From assembly GCA_025146925.1 (NCBI GenBank), contig CP102260.1, forward strand, positions 1,255,001-1,319,000: a DNA stretch of 64,000 nt, in the 5' to 3' direction. The notes beneath the pieces are model-generated. The model was not told where the DNA came from and did not search any database. It worked only from the letters and a program-made list of their open reading frames with translations. How positions within the stretch are numbered: position 1 is the first letter of the stretch; every line of letters starts with the position of its first letter. Source of the DNA: [Bacteroides] pectinophilus. GTDB taxonomy: Bacteria; Bacillota; Clostridia; Lachnospirales; Lachnospiraceae. Made by a program: the position numbers and the translations under genes. Positions 35,804 through 44,137 of the stretch are shown here, piece by piece.

Positions 35804-36817
35804 TCAGCCCTGCACTCCGATAATAAAATCATTCATTTGAAAGATAAGTGAAATCGTTGTTCCTCTGTTTTCGGAATAAGCAGTAAGCCCTATTCCCAGT
35901 TTATCACATAGACGCTTGCAAAGATATAAGCCAATTCCAGTAGAATTTTTCCCGGTTCGCCCATTCTGACCTGTAAATCCTTTTTCAAAAATACGGGGTA
36001 AATCACTTTTAGGAATACCTATCCCATTATCGCTGATAGATAGCACAATCTTGTCATTCGTTTTTGTTGCCCCAAAGTGCAAAATAGGCTGCTCTGCATG
36101 GTATTTGATTGCATTACCGATAATCTGATTTAAGATGAACCGCACCCATTTTTCATCGGTGTAAACTTTTGTTTCTATATCGTCTATCTGAATTGATATA
36201 TTGCTTTGACGCAAAAGATACTTATTATCTGCGATTGCACTATGCACAACATCGCATAAATTGACTTCACGGACAGAATAGTCTTTTTCAGTGTGTTCAC
36301 TTATGGCATAGTAAAGCGCCTGTTCTGTATATTGATTGATATTCTCTAACTCTGCCAATACCTCTCTGGAAAAGGGAGAACGGTTATTCTCACACAGCAG
36401 CTTCATGGCTGTAATTGGTGTTTTTACTTCGTGTATCCATTGTTCAATGTATTCTTTATATTCCCTGCGTTCCCTCTGTACTTCGCCAATCCGTTCCAAC
36501 ATAGATTTTTCAGCCATTTTCATAATCTGGTAAAAAACCTGTTCATCAGCCCTTTCCGGCACTTTCATGATTTCTGGAAGTAAATATCGTTCGTCTAATT
36601 GCTCCGCCATACCAAGCAACTTATTCAGATACTTTTTTCGTGAGAAATAAAATGCCAGCAAAGATAAAACAAGGACAATCGACCAGACTGCAAGAATAAA
36701 CAGGACTGTTTGGATAGGATTATCGCTTGCAATCAGGAACAAAGCAAGGGCAAGCATACCCAGCAAATTGATTAAAATAACGGGGAGTTGATTTTTCAAA
36801 TATTGTTTTCCACTCAT
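35804..36817 (-). CDS. BceS-like intramembrane-sensing histidine kinase
   Basis: A protein of 337 residues. Two membrane segments (about 12-30 and 36-58) with almost no external loop mark the intramembrane-sensing class, which needs a BceAB-type transporter as sensor. The DHp box is WIHEVKTPITAMK with the phospho-accepting His; the ATP-binding domain shows NQIIGNAIKYH, SDNGIGIPKSDLPRIFEKGF and TGIGLYLCK. The start overlaps the response-regulator stop by four bases (ATGA). Confidence 0.92.
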   Translation of the reverse strand: MSGKQYLKNQLPVILINLLGMLALALFLIASDNPIQTVLFILAVWSIVLVLSLLAFYFSRKKYLNKLLGMAEQLDERYLLPEIMKVPERADEQVFYQIMKMAEKSMLERIGEVQRERREYKEYIEQWIHEVKTPITAMKLLCENNRSPFSREVLAELENINQYTEQALYYAISEHTEKDYSVREVNLCDVVHSAIADNKYLLRQSNISIQIDDIETKVYTDEKWVRFILNQIIGNAIKYHAEQPILHFGATKTNDKIVLSISDNGIGIPKSDLPRIFEKGFTGQNGRTGKNSTGIGLYLCKRLCDKLGIGLTAYSENRGTTISLIFQMNDFIIGVQG

Positions 36818-37482
36818 AATGTATATCCTTGCCTGTGTTTTGTTTTAATGAAATCTACAAGTCCGATTGCTGCCAGTTTGTCGCGAATACGGGTAATATT
36901 GACACTTAGGGCGTTATCATCAACATAAAGCTGATTGTCCCAAAGAAAATCCACAATATCATTTCTGGAACAGATTTTTCCGGCGTTCTTAAAAAGGTAG
37001 TAGAGGATTTTCAATTCATTCTTTGTCAATTCTGCTTTCTGTCCTTTGTACTCTATCATGCTACTCTCCAAATGCAGGGTAGCTTCTTTCCACATATAAA
37101 TTTCTGTTTGAGGGGAACGGTAGGCTTTCTTTAACAATGCAGCAATTTTAGCAAGAAGAATAGCGGGATTATAAGGCTTTGTGATAAACGCATCTCCACC
37201 CAGCATAATGCTGTTCAGTTCGTCCATATCTGTATTGCTGCTTGTTACAAATACAATCGGAATATCTGAAAAGGTGCGAATTTGAGAGCATATTTCAAAA
37301 CCGTTATTACCCGGAAGTTTTATATCCAGAATAACCAGATGTGGCGCAGCTTCTTTTAACTGCTCTATTGTTCGGGAAAAATCCGTAACTGCAAATACTT
37401 CATATCCATTCCCAGACAAAAGAGTTTTAAGCTGTGTTTGTATCGTAAAATCATCTTCAATGATTAGTATTTTTTCCTTCAT
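36814..37482 (-). CDS. BceR-like OmpR-family response regulator
   Basis: A protein of 222 residues. The receiver has IIEDD, the phospho-acceptor Asp in LVILDIKLPG, Thr/Ser in FVTSSN and Lys in FITKPYN. The C-terminal winged helix (about 128-222) contains ELTKNELKILYYLF and ALSVNITRIRDKL. It should activate the transporter operon through the TTACA-N4-TGTAA site. Start after GGGAGGTATCTCT. A CTGATAC/GTATCAG repeat near 37497-37523 could be part of its own promoter. Confidence 0.92.
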   Translation of the reverse strand: MKEKILIIEDDFTIQTQLKTLLSGNGYEVFAVTDFSRTIEQLKEAAPHLVILDIKLPGNNGFEICSQIRTFSDIPIVFVTSSNTDMDELNSIMLGGDAFITKPYNPAILLAKIAALLKKAYRSPQTEIYMWKEATLHLESSMIEYKGQKAELTKNELKILYYLFKNAGKICSRNDIVDFLWDNQLYVDDNALSVNITRIRDKLAAIGLVDFIKTKHRQGYTL

Positions 37483-37768
37483 AGAGATACCTCCCTGATA
37501 CTTTATTATACTGTATCAGAGAGGTTTTCTCAAGGCACGATTCTAAATAACACCTAAGTCCAACATATGCTCCCTGCAAAAGTACAACCTCTGAGCATAT
37601 GCAATCCTTCTTCGATTTGCTTTTCTTCGGGGGAGTTTATCCCAACGGAAAAGAGAGAAGCCTGTAAAGGGGGAGTTAGAGGAATAATTATATAAATTTC
37701 AGTTTTGATTTGACTTAATTCATAACATTTATTAACTGTTATATCTTATCCTCGTGAAGTCCGCAACC

Positions 37769-37878
37769 CCTTGAAAATGCTAAATTTGTAGCGAGTGAGT
37801 TTGCCCTTACGCTTTCCCTTGTGTTATATCCTTTTCCCTCATGTTACGAATGCTCACAAGGGCAAAATTAAGGGAAAG
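37769..37878. other. Probable left attachment region of the mobilizable element
   Basis: Core CCTTGAAAAT (37769-37778), then arm-like repeats: TTTCCCTTGT with a TTAT-containing tail from 37813 and AAGGGCAAAATTAAGGGAAA from 37858. The same core and arms occur at 43820-43903, next to the integrase gene, in mirror order relative to the element. Tyrosine recombinases bind such core and arm sites. The stretch 37483-37979 shows no gene. Confidence 0.55.
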
Positions 37879-37979
37879 AAAATCCAGTAACAAATTATAA
37901 CATGAAATGAAAATGGCAGGAAGAACGGATTGAAATGCTTTCAAAACTTTTAGAAAATTAAGGAAAGGACAGATAAGAT

Positions 37980-38219
37980 ATGAGATTGATTTATGCAAGA
38001 TATAATCCGCAATGTAATAGCATAGATGTAACCACGTTTGAAAATGTAGTGCTTAGAATTGATTGCAATAAGGCAGAGGAAGGATTGAGAACTACTCCCG
38101 GCTCCCAGTGTTCGTTGAATGCTTTGGCTATTGATAATCCATTAGAATATGCAAGATTATACTTGGATGGAGAAATGCAAGTATGGGTTGATGCAGAGGA
38201 TCGTTTAGATACGTGGTGA
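37980..38219 (+). CDS. DUF6061 family protein
   Basis: A protein of 79 residues starting MRLIYARYNPQCNSIDVTTF with the later NPLEYARLYLDGEMQVWVDA, the plan of the small DUF6061 proteins that are frequent in Clostridial mobile elements. Soluble, no known role. It is the first gene inside the left attachment region. AAAGGA lies upstream of the ATG. Its presence supports the view that this part of the island is mobile. Confidence 0.65.
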   Translation: MRLIYARYNPQCNSIDVTTFENVVLRIDCNKAEEGLRTTPGSQCSLNALAIDNPLEYARLYLDGEMQVWVDAEDRLDTW

Positions 38220-38349
38220 TTTTGCTAATATAATATCATGATAGAGGTCTAGTACTAAAAATTCCAGAAAAATATATAGAACGTACGGTTATTCCATAAT
38301 AAGAGGCAGGAATCTTAAGTTTCTAGATGTTTGAATTTTGCCTTAAGGT

Positions 38350-38397
38350 AAATAGAGAGGACACATTGATTTTTCAGTGTATCCCCTCTATTTAAAA
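38350..38397 (+). terminator. Terminator before the sdpR-like gene
   Basis: AAATAGAGAGGACACA (38350-38365) pairs with TGTATCCCCTCTATTT (38378-38393) with one mismatch and one G-U, loop of 12 bases, followed by AAAATTATTTTT. Confidence 0.65.
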
Positions 38398-38414
38398 TTA
38401 TTTTTAAATAGTTC

Positions 38415-38467
38415 TTGCACAAAAACAAATAGCATGCTAAAATCTATTTAAAGAAAGTTTTAAATAG
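38415..38467 (+). promoter_or_regulatory. Promoter and operator of the sdpR-sdpI-like operon
   Basis: TTGCAC (38415-38420), a 17-base spacer and TAAAAT (38438-38443) make a good promoter. Directly after the -10 box lies a perfect inverted repeat, CTATTTAAA (38444-38452) and TTTAAATAG (38459-38467). A dimeric ArsR-type repressor bound there would cover the transcription start and ribosome site, so autoregulation is likely. Confidence 0.7.
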
Positions 38468-38476
38468 GTAAAAGAT

Positions 38477-38746
38477 ATGGGAGAAACTAACATTTTTAAA
38501 GTATTGGCAGATAGCCAGCGAAGAGACATTCTTATTATGTTGAGAAATGAACGATTAAATGCCGGAGAGATTGCTGAAAAATTACAGATTACACCGGCTG
38601 CTCTTTCTTATCATTTAAAATTACTTAAAAACGCAGACTTGATATCTGAATATAAAGAGAAAAACTTTGTTTATTATGAAATCAACACTACGGTTTTCGA
38701 TGAATTAATTATATGGGTTAACCAGTTTGGAGGAAAAAAAGTATGA
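38477..38746 (+). CDS. SdpR-like ArsR-family autorepressor
   Basis: A protein of 89 residues, a winged helix of the ArsR/SmtB fold without metal-binding Cys: FKVLADSQRRDILIML, then the recognition helix region QITPAALSYHLKLLKNADLI and a beta wing FVYYEINTTVF. It matches SdpR, which represses the sdpRI operon until SdpI sequesters it at the membrane when toxin is sensed. The stop overlaps the SdpI-like start by four bases, so the two are translationally coupled. Confidence 0.85.
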   Translation: MGETNIFKVLADSQRRDILIMLRNERLNAGEIAEKLQITPAALSYHLKLLKNADLISEYKEKNFVYYEINTTVFDELIIWVNQFGGKKV

Positions 38747-39429
38747 AAAAAATAATGTGGATAGTAGCAATGATACCAGTTGTAGTTACAAGTGTTGTAC
38801 TACAGTTTATGCCTGATATTATACCTATGCATCATGACTTGGAGGGAAACACTGACAGATGGGGAAGTAAAACAGAAAGCTTTATTTTTCCGGTAATTAT
38901 TTTGTTTATTACACTGTTTTGGCACTTGCTAATCTATGTGTTTGAGAAAAAATCAAAAAATGCAAATACAGAAAAGGAACAGATGGAAGCAAAATCTTCT
39001 GCAAAGGTATTATGTGTTGTAGGAATTTCGCAAGCAATCATGTTCGGGATTATGCATTATTTTATTCTTTATTCTTCTTGGATACAGGCAAATGCAGGTG
39101 GTGAACATGCGGTTATTGACATTGCAAAAGTTTCATGTATTTTGTGTGGTATTATATTTATTGTATTAGGAAATTTTATGACAAAGGCAAAACGAAATGC
39201 AGTAGTGGGAGTTCGAACCGTTTGGAGTATGCACAATGATAATACATGGAGAAAGAGTAACCGCTTTGGTGCAATATGTATTATTATTACGGGGTTATTG
39301 ACTATCATTACAACCGTATTTACAAGTGGGATGACTGGCACAATCTTTATGTTGATTTATTTATTATTAGCAACAATTGTAACTGTGGTATACTCAAAAA
39401 AGATATATGATAAGGAAATAAAAAAATAA
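38743..39429 (+). CDS. SdpI-like immunity membrane protein (DUF1648)
   Basis: A protein of 228 residues with about six membrane segments. The N-terminal DUF1648 part reads MPDIIPMHHDLEGNTDRWGS and the C-terminal SdpI part contains KAKRNAVVGVRTVWSMHND and TWRKSNRFG. In Bacillus SdpI protects against the killing factor SDP and sequesters SdpR. No sdpABC toxin genes are near, so this is an orphan immunity gene carried on a mobile element, presumably protecting against competitors. Confidence 0.85.
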   Translation: MKKIMWIVAMIPVVVTSVVLQFMPDIIPMHHDLEGNTDRWGSKTESFIFPVIILFITLFWHLLIYVFEKKSKNANTEKEQMEAKSSAKVLCVVGISQAIMFGIMHYFILYSSWIQANAGGEHAVIDIAKVSCILCGIIFIVLGNFMTKAKRNAVVGVRTVWSMHNDNTWRKSNRFGAICIIITGLLTIITTVFTSGMTGTIFMLIYLLLATIVTVVYSKKIYDKEIKK

Positions 39430-39476
39430 TTTGTATCTTTATGCGAGAGGGTGAAATTCCAGTCTTTTACGGAGAG

Positions 39477-39518
39477 ATAACAAACGAAGGGAGGCAATTG
39501 CCTCCCTTCGTTTGTTAT
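39477..39518. terminator. Perfect 42-bp palindrome, bidirectional terminator
   Basis: Positions 39477-39518 are a perfect palindrome of 21 bases per arm with the centre CAATTG. It lies between the convergent sdpI-like and relaxase genes and overlaps the relaxase stop. The RNA would fold into a very stable stem, but only short T runs follow on each side. Confidence 0.65.
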
Positions 39519-41041
39519 CTACTCCTTCCACGGTTTGGTGGAGAATATGGTCTTGTTAACTCTCGCTCCTTTATGTCCTGTTTCTTAGATATAAGCCTAT
39601 CGTGTAGAGACTGTGGCTTTTCTCCATACCGTTGTTTCCAATTCTTAAGGCTGTCCTGATAATCCCCATAAGCTGTCTCTGACTTATGAAATGCTTTGTA
39701 GAAGGCTTCCGCATTCTGATACCCGTATTCCTTTACGATATGGGATAATCGGGCTTTCATTCGGGAAATACGTTCCTCCAATCCGGCTATCTCTGTTGAA
39801 AGTTCGGAACGCCTTTTTGCTTTGAAGATACCTTTGCTGTCGGACAGTTCAATTTCAAGGTCACTTCGCTGTTTCTCGAGTGCAAAAATTGCTTTATTCT
39901 GTTCTTGCAGCTTTTGATAAATTTCGCATAAGTGCTTGTAAGAAACTGCTTCCGGTGATGGCTGTGGTCTTGGCGGTATGGCAGGCTTTGGTGTATCTGT
40001 CTGCTGTCTGCTTTCTTCTGGTACAGCTTTCTGCTCTTTGAAATCTGTGTTCTCCGGTCTTGCTTCAAGCTCTTTGGAAATTACTTTATCTGCAAGCTCC
40101 AGAGTTTTGAGAAATACTTTGGAGATTAACAGTTCTAATACTGCAATGGCAGTACCGATAATGGAAGATAACAGATTCGGTCTGTTTCCGTAAAGCCATA
40201 CGGATTCCACAATCTTGTCCGTTATCCGTTCCTTTTTTATCTGCATGATTTCTGACTTGGAAACACCCGTTACAATCGCTCTGTCAACAGTCTGATTCCA
40301 CAAGGTGCGTTTACTGTTGTCTGCCTCAATCTCGGTGGCTTTCGGATTGTTCTTACCAATCTTTTTGGTGGCAAGATACATACCGCCACGCTCAAAAACT
40401 TCTAACCGCTGGCTTTTATCCCACACATACTGATTGATAAGATTGGTATAATCCTGCTTGACGGTATCAAGGAAATTTTCAGCCTTGAAGTGTTTATCCT
40501 TAATGGAGAAAATCTGTCTTTCGTATACCTCACCTTTGTGAATCACCTTACACCTTTTACGGATATTTCCTTCTTCATCAAGTATCTCTTTCTTGGTGCG
40601 TACATGATTTCCCTTTTCGTCATAGAACATATTGCGGGTGGCAACCTTTTCTATGGGCTGTTCCAAGAGTGTACGCTCCGAAAAAATGAGATGGATGTGA
40701 TAGTTGGTTTTCCGCTTATTGTGATGCAGGGCTGCGATACAGTCCGTTCCGTAAGTCTGTCTGAAATGGTCTGTAAATATCTGCAACAGTCTGTCTGGAG
40801 GATACTCCGTAAAAGATTCCGGCAGGGCTATGATCAATTCCCTTGCCTCAATACATTTCCTCTCCGTACCGTTTTTTTTAAATTCTGCCTGATTATATTT
40901 TGCAAGGTCAGTCCAAAAATTACGGTCTGTGGTTTCATATACCGCATACAGATTTTCCTGCTTCTTTGGGCTTGAAATATAATAAATTCTTCCCCGGACA
41001 TTGTGGAGCTTCGTCATCTGAATAAATGAATTTCTTGGCAT
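39515..41041 (-). CDS. MobA/MobL family relaxase
   Basis: A protein of 508 residues from ATG 41041, with AAGGAGG six bases upstream. Residues 1-200 form the relaxase: a candidate catalytic Tyr among several near the N-terminus (RIYYISSPKK), the histidine triad region NKRKTNYHIHLIFSER, and RELIIALPESFTEYP. A hydrophobic stretch follows near 270-290, then a Pro-rich linker and a coiled-coil C-terminus (about 370-450). It would nick at oriT and lead a strand into a recipient with a helper conjugation system. The nested hairpins just upstream are the likely oriT. Confidence 0.88.
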   Translation of the reverse strand: MPRNSFIQMTKLHNVRGRIYYISSPKKQENLYAVYETTDRNFWTDLAKYNQAEFKKNGTERKCIEARELIIALPESFTEYPPDRLLQIFTDHFRQTYGTDCIAALHHNKRKTNYHIHLIFSERTLLEQPIEKVATRNMFYDEKGNHVRTKKEILDEEGNIRKRCKVIHKGEVYERQIFSIKDKHFKAENFLDTVKQDYTNLINQYVWDKSQRLEVFERGGMYLATKKIGKNNPKATEIEADNSKRTLWNQTVDRAIVTGVSKSEIMQIKKERITDKIVESVWLYGNRPNLLSSIIGTAIAVLELLISKVFLKTLELADKVISKELEARPENTDFKEQKAVPEESRQQTDTPKPAIPPRPQPSPEAVSYKHLCEIYQKLQEQNKAIFALEKQRSDLEIELSDSKGIFKAKRRSELSTEIAGLEERISRMKARLSHIVKEYGYQNAEAFYKAFHKSETAYGDYQDSLKNWKQRYGEKPQSLHDRLISKKQDIKERELTRPYSPPNRGRSR

Positions 41042-41120
41042 GTGCTTCCTCCTTTCCGTATCTGCCAAGTACGAAGCTGCAAGAAATGAGGATGGGAAAC
41101 TTTCTAATGTGAAAGTGAGT

Positions 41121-41233
41121 AGGCTACATAGGTAGCCTGTCTACGAACATATCCGCCTGTCGGCGAAAAGCTCCCAGCAGGGCGAAATACACAGAGTACA
41201 AATCGTAAGATTTGTGCGAGGGGTGTATTTCGC
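41121..41233. other. Candidate oriT with nested inverted repeats
   Basis: Between relaxase and excisionase genes: AGGCTAC/GTAGCCT (41121-41127, 41132-41138), then an 11-bp perfect outer pair GCGAAATACAC (41182-41192) and GTGTATTTCGC (41223-41233) enclosing ACAAATC-GTAA-GATTTGT (41198-41215). Such structures directly upstream of a mob gene are typical of transfer origins. The whole gap 41042-41392 holds no gene. Confidence 0.6.
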
Positions 41234-41366
41234 TCTCAAACGCCGAGGGCTTGTATAAAAAAGTTTCTTCCCCACTTCTTAAATTTCCGGTTGTATCTTA
41301 GAGGAAGCACATGGTATAATCTATTTGCGTGTAGGTATATCATGGCTTCGGTCAGATACATACCTT

Positions 41367-41390
41367 AGGGATGGTCTTAGGACTGTCCCT
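41367..41390. repeat. Short hairpin after the excisionase gene
   Basis: AGGGATGGTC (41367-41376) and GACTGTCCCT (41381-41390) pair with G-U help, loop TTAG. It may slow or end transcription between xis and mob. Its AATAGGGACAG-type arm resembles the hairpin repeats at the island edges. Confidence 0.4.
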
Positions 41391-41392
41391 AT

Positions 41393-41623
41393 TTAATTTG
41401 TCACATTTCTTGTGACAGCTCTGACATTTCCTTTGTCCCTTAAGTCCCTGCCTTCATTGGCGGTCATGAACTTTTCAAGCATATCCGTTTTGATAAGGAC
41501 TTTCCGTCCTACCTTCAATACCGGAAGCTTTTTCCATTCTACCAGTTTCCGCAGGGTATTTCTGCCGATACCCGTATAGTCGGCAGCTTCCTCAATGGAC
41601 AGTGCAATCTTCACTTCTGTCAT
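41393..41623 (-). CDS. Excisionase-family DNA-binding protein
   Basis: A protein of 76 residues, MerR-like winged helix: IALSIEEAADYTGIGRNTLR, then KLPVLKVGRKVLIKTDMLEKF, the pattern of Tn916-type Xis. Xis proteins bend DNA at element ends to drive excision. AGGAGG lies upstream of the start. Divergent from the HTH regulator and integrase genes; both directions could be switched together from the intergenic region 41624-41798. Confidence 0.88.
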   Translation of the reverse strand: MTEVKIALSIEEAADYTGIGRNTLRKLVEWKKLPVLKVGRKVLIKTDMLEKFMTANEGRDLRDKGNVRAVTRNVTN

Positions 41624-41798
41624 TAAAACACCTCCTCTTGAATTGCATAATGCAATTTTGTAACTATGCCTACTATATAACTTTTATATCTTCTTGTCAA
41701 GCGTTACGAAATTTTAAAAGTAATTATTAACTTGCATATTGCAATTCTACTTTTACTGTGTTATACTTTAGCCATACCGAAAAAGGAGGCGTATCAGA

Positions 41799-42419
41799 AT
41801 GAAAGATAAAGAATTACGCAAGTTAATCGGTAGCAGGGCAAAACAACGCAGACTGGAATTAGGTGTCAACCAGCCTTATATAGCAGAAAAGATGGGAGTT
41901 ACCGCTTCCACCATACAGCGGTATGAGGCAGGAACGATTGACAACACCAAGAAGCTTGTTCTGGATGGTCTGTCGGAAGCACTTCATGTATCAGTGGAGT
42001 GGCTGAAGGGCGAGACGGAAGAAATGACAAGTGATGTTACGGATAAAAGGGAATTACAGATTCGTGATACCATGACTTCCATTCTCTCCAAACTGCCTTA
42101 TGATATGAAGGCAGACGAAGCGGATTTTTCCAAAGATTTACTGCTGCTGATGTTGAAGGAATACGAATTATTCGTTGATTCCTTTCAATATGCCTGTAAG
42201 AATTTTAAAGGGAATACGGAAGATGCCACAATTGCAAAAGTAATGGGGTTTGAATCCAATCAGGAATATAATGAGATTATGTTCCTTAGGGAAATCACCC
42301 ATACGGTAAATGCACTGAACGACATGGGCGACATTGTAAGGCTCTATTCCAAGAATCCCGAAACGGCAGCCGTAAGGCTTGCAAATCTTCTTTCAGAGAA
42401 AGACTCCGAACCGGTATAG
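41799..42419 (+). CDS. XRE-family regulator of the mobilizable element
   Basis: A protein of 206 residues. The N-terminal HTH (about 1-68) contains VNQPYIAEKMGVTASTIQRY; the helical C-terminal part (about 80-200) is of the type found in mobile-element regulators. AAAGGAGG precedes the start. It faces xis across a 175-base gap and is followed by the integrase gene, so it probably controls the choice between integration and excision. Effector unknown. Confidence 0.82.
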   Translation: MKDKELRKLIGSRAKQRRLELGVNQPYIAEKMGVTASTIQRYEAGTIDNTKKLVLDGLSEALHVSVEWLKGETEEMTSDVTDKRELQIRDTMTSILSKLPYDMKADEADFSKDLLLLMLKEYELFVDSFQYACKNFKGNTEDATIAKVMGFESNQEYNEIMFLREITHTVNALNDMGDIVRLYSKNPETAAVRLANLLSEKDSEPV

Positions 42420-42502
42420 ATAGACAACCGGAGTTATGATATACTTACACGCAGAAAGCATTTCATCAGTTCCGATTGTCGGTATCGAAAGGAGTAACGA
42501 TT

Positions 42503-43801
42503 ATGGCAAAAGGTTCTGTAAGAAAGAAAGGCAAGAAATGGTACTACCGCTTTTATGTGGAAGATACAAGCGGTAATCTGGTGCAGAAGGAATTTGCAGG
42601 TACGGAAAGCAAAAGTGAGACGGAAAAGCTGTTAAGGCAGGCTATGGAGGATTATGAAGCCAAGCGGTTTATTGCAAAGGCTGGCAACATCACGCTCGGA
42701 GAACTGCTTGACCTGTGGGCTGAGGAAGAATTAAAGACAGGTACATTAAGTAATGGAACAGTTGGCAATTATCTTCAGGCAGTGGGAAGAATCAAACAGC
42801 ATCCTATCAGTAAAAGGAAGCTGAAAACGGTGACTTCAGTACACCTGCAGGAGTTTATGGATTTGCTGTCATTTGGTGGTACTGTCGGAGATTTTATTTC
42901 CAAAGGCTATTCCATTGATTATGTAAGGTCGTTTTCAGCAGTATTGCAACAGTCATTCCGGTTTGCGGTATTTCCGAAACAGTTTATTACCTTCAATCCC
43001 ATGCAGTATGTGGTGATGAGGCACAAAAAGGAAGAAACGGATTTGTTTGCGGATGAAACAGCCACAGACAGGGACAAGGTTAAACCGCTTTCCTTTGAAA
43101 TGTACCGGAAACTGATTGAACAGCTTGGAAAACGAAGCAAGGATGCGATTCTTCCGGTTCAGATAGCATACTTTACAGGTCTCAGACTTGGAGAGGTAGC
43201 AGGTCTGACATGGCAGGATATCAACCTTGAAGAACAGTATCTCACTGTACGCAGGAGCATCCGCTACAATGGGGCTACCCATAAGCACGAAATCGGTCCG
43301 ACAAAGTGGAAAAAGATCAGGGTTGTTGACTTTGGCGATACCCTCGCAGATATTTTGAGGAATGCAAAAAAGGAACAGCACAAAAACCGTTTTCAGTATG
43401 GGGAACTCTACCAGCGGAATTTTTACAGAGAAGTAATGGAAAAGAATCGGGTGCATTACGAGTATTATCATTTGGGAATGACAGAGAATGTGCCGGAAGA
43501 TTACACCGAAATCTTCTTTGTATGCTTAAGGGAGGATGGCTGTCTGGAACTTCCGGCAACCATAGAAACAGCCTGCCGGACAGCAGGAAGAAAAGTACCG
43601 GAGCTTGAAGGTTTCCATTTCCACACACTGAGGCATACCTACACGACAAACCTCTTATCCAACGGGGCTCAGCCTAAGGATGTGCAGGAACTGTTAGGAC
43701 ACTCAGACGTGAGTACCACCATGAATGTCTATGCCCATGCTACAAGGGAAGCAAAGCGGACTTCCGCAAGACTTCTTGATAAAGTGGCAGGCAACGATTA
43801 A
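42503..43801 (+). CDS. Tyrosine recombinase (Tn916-type integrase)
   Basis: A protein of 432 residues from ATG 42503 (AAAGGAG eight bases upstream). The AP2-like arm-binding N-terminus is MAKGSVRKKGKKWYYRFYVE; a SAM-like core-binding domain follows. The catalytic residues are Arg in FTGLRLGEVAGLTW, His-x-x-Arg in HFHTLRHTYTTN, and the nucleophile Tyr in STTMNVYAHAT. An insertion near 290-360 makes it longer than Tn916 Int (405). It lies just inside the right attachment region, as usual. Confidence 0.94.
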   Translation: MAKGSVRKKGKKWYYRFYVEDTSGNLVQKEFAGTESKSETEKLLRQAMEDYEAKRFIAKAGNITLGELLDLWAEEELKTGTLSNGTVGNYLQAVGRIKQHPISKRKLKTVTSVHLQEFMDLLSFGGTVGDFISKGYSIDYVRSFSAVLQQSFRFAVFPKQFITFNPMQYVVMRHKKEETDLFADETATDRDKVKPLSFEMYRKLIEQLGKRSKDAILPVQIAYFTGLRLGEVAGLTWQDINLEEQYLTVRRSIRYNGATHKHEIGPTKWKKIRVVDFGDTLADILRNAKKEQHKNRFQYGELYQRNFYREVMEKNRVHYEYYHLGMTENVPEDYTEIFFVCLREDGCLELPATIETACRTAGRKVPELEGFHFHTLRHTYTTNLLSNGAQPKDVQELLGHSDVSTTMNVYAHATREAKRTSARLLDKVAGND

Positions 43802-43819
43802 ACAACTGAATAATGAATT

Positions 43820-43903
43820 TTCCCTTGTAATTATCCCATAAGGGCAAAAACAAGGGAAAAGGATACATATATAGAATTTTCAATGGCGGGAAGCCTTGAA
43901 AAT
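43820..43903. other. Probable right attachment region of the mobilizable element
   Basis: TTTCCCTTGT (43820-43829) and ACAAGGGAAA (43850-43859) are perfect inverted arms, with AAGGGCAAAA from 43840; 34 bases on comes the core CCTTGAAAAT (43894-43903), identical to that at 37769. AATGGCGGGAAG (43882-43893) also resembles AATGGCAGGAAG at 37912. The order is integrase, arms, core, as expected for attR. Confidence 0.55.
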
Positions 43904-44137
43904 AGGGGAAAGTTAAGAGAGTTAATAGATAAATTCCAGTTTATCGAGGTGACGGCATGAAACGCACTATGACCGCAAGCAGAGTTTCCGAGCGGTACTG
44001 GTAACCTACTCGCATTATCTTTCCATATATTTTAAAAACTGCAAGGATAAGGGTTGAAAACAAGCCCGGAAATCCCCTGCGGCGGCTTTTCGGAGGGCGG
44101 CCTTAATGTTTTCCACATTTCCATGACGCAGTTTTCT
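43904..44137. other. Gap after the right attachment region; no gene recognised
   Basis: Only a 14-codon frame with a fair ribosome site (ATG near 43957, MKRTMTASRVSERYW) is seen. From about 44040 base composition turns clearly GC-rich, marking the start of a foreign fragment that continues into the DUF6050 remnant. Confidence 0.3.

Noticed and set aside
32728-43801. Prophage
   Set aside because: An integrase, excisionase and HTH regulator are present, but there are no capsid, tail, terminase or lysis genes; the relaxase points to a mobilizable element.
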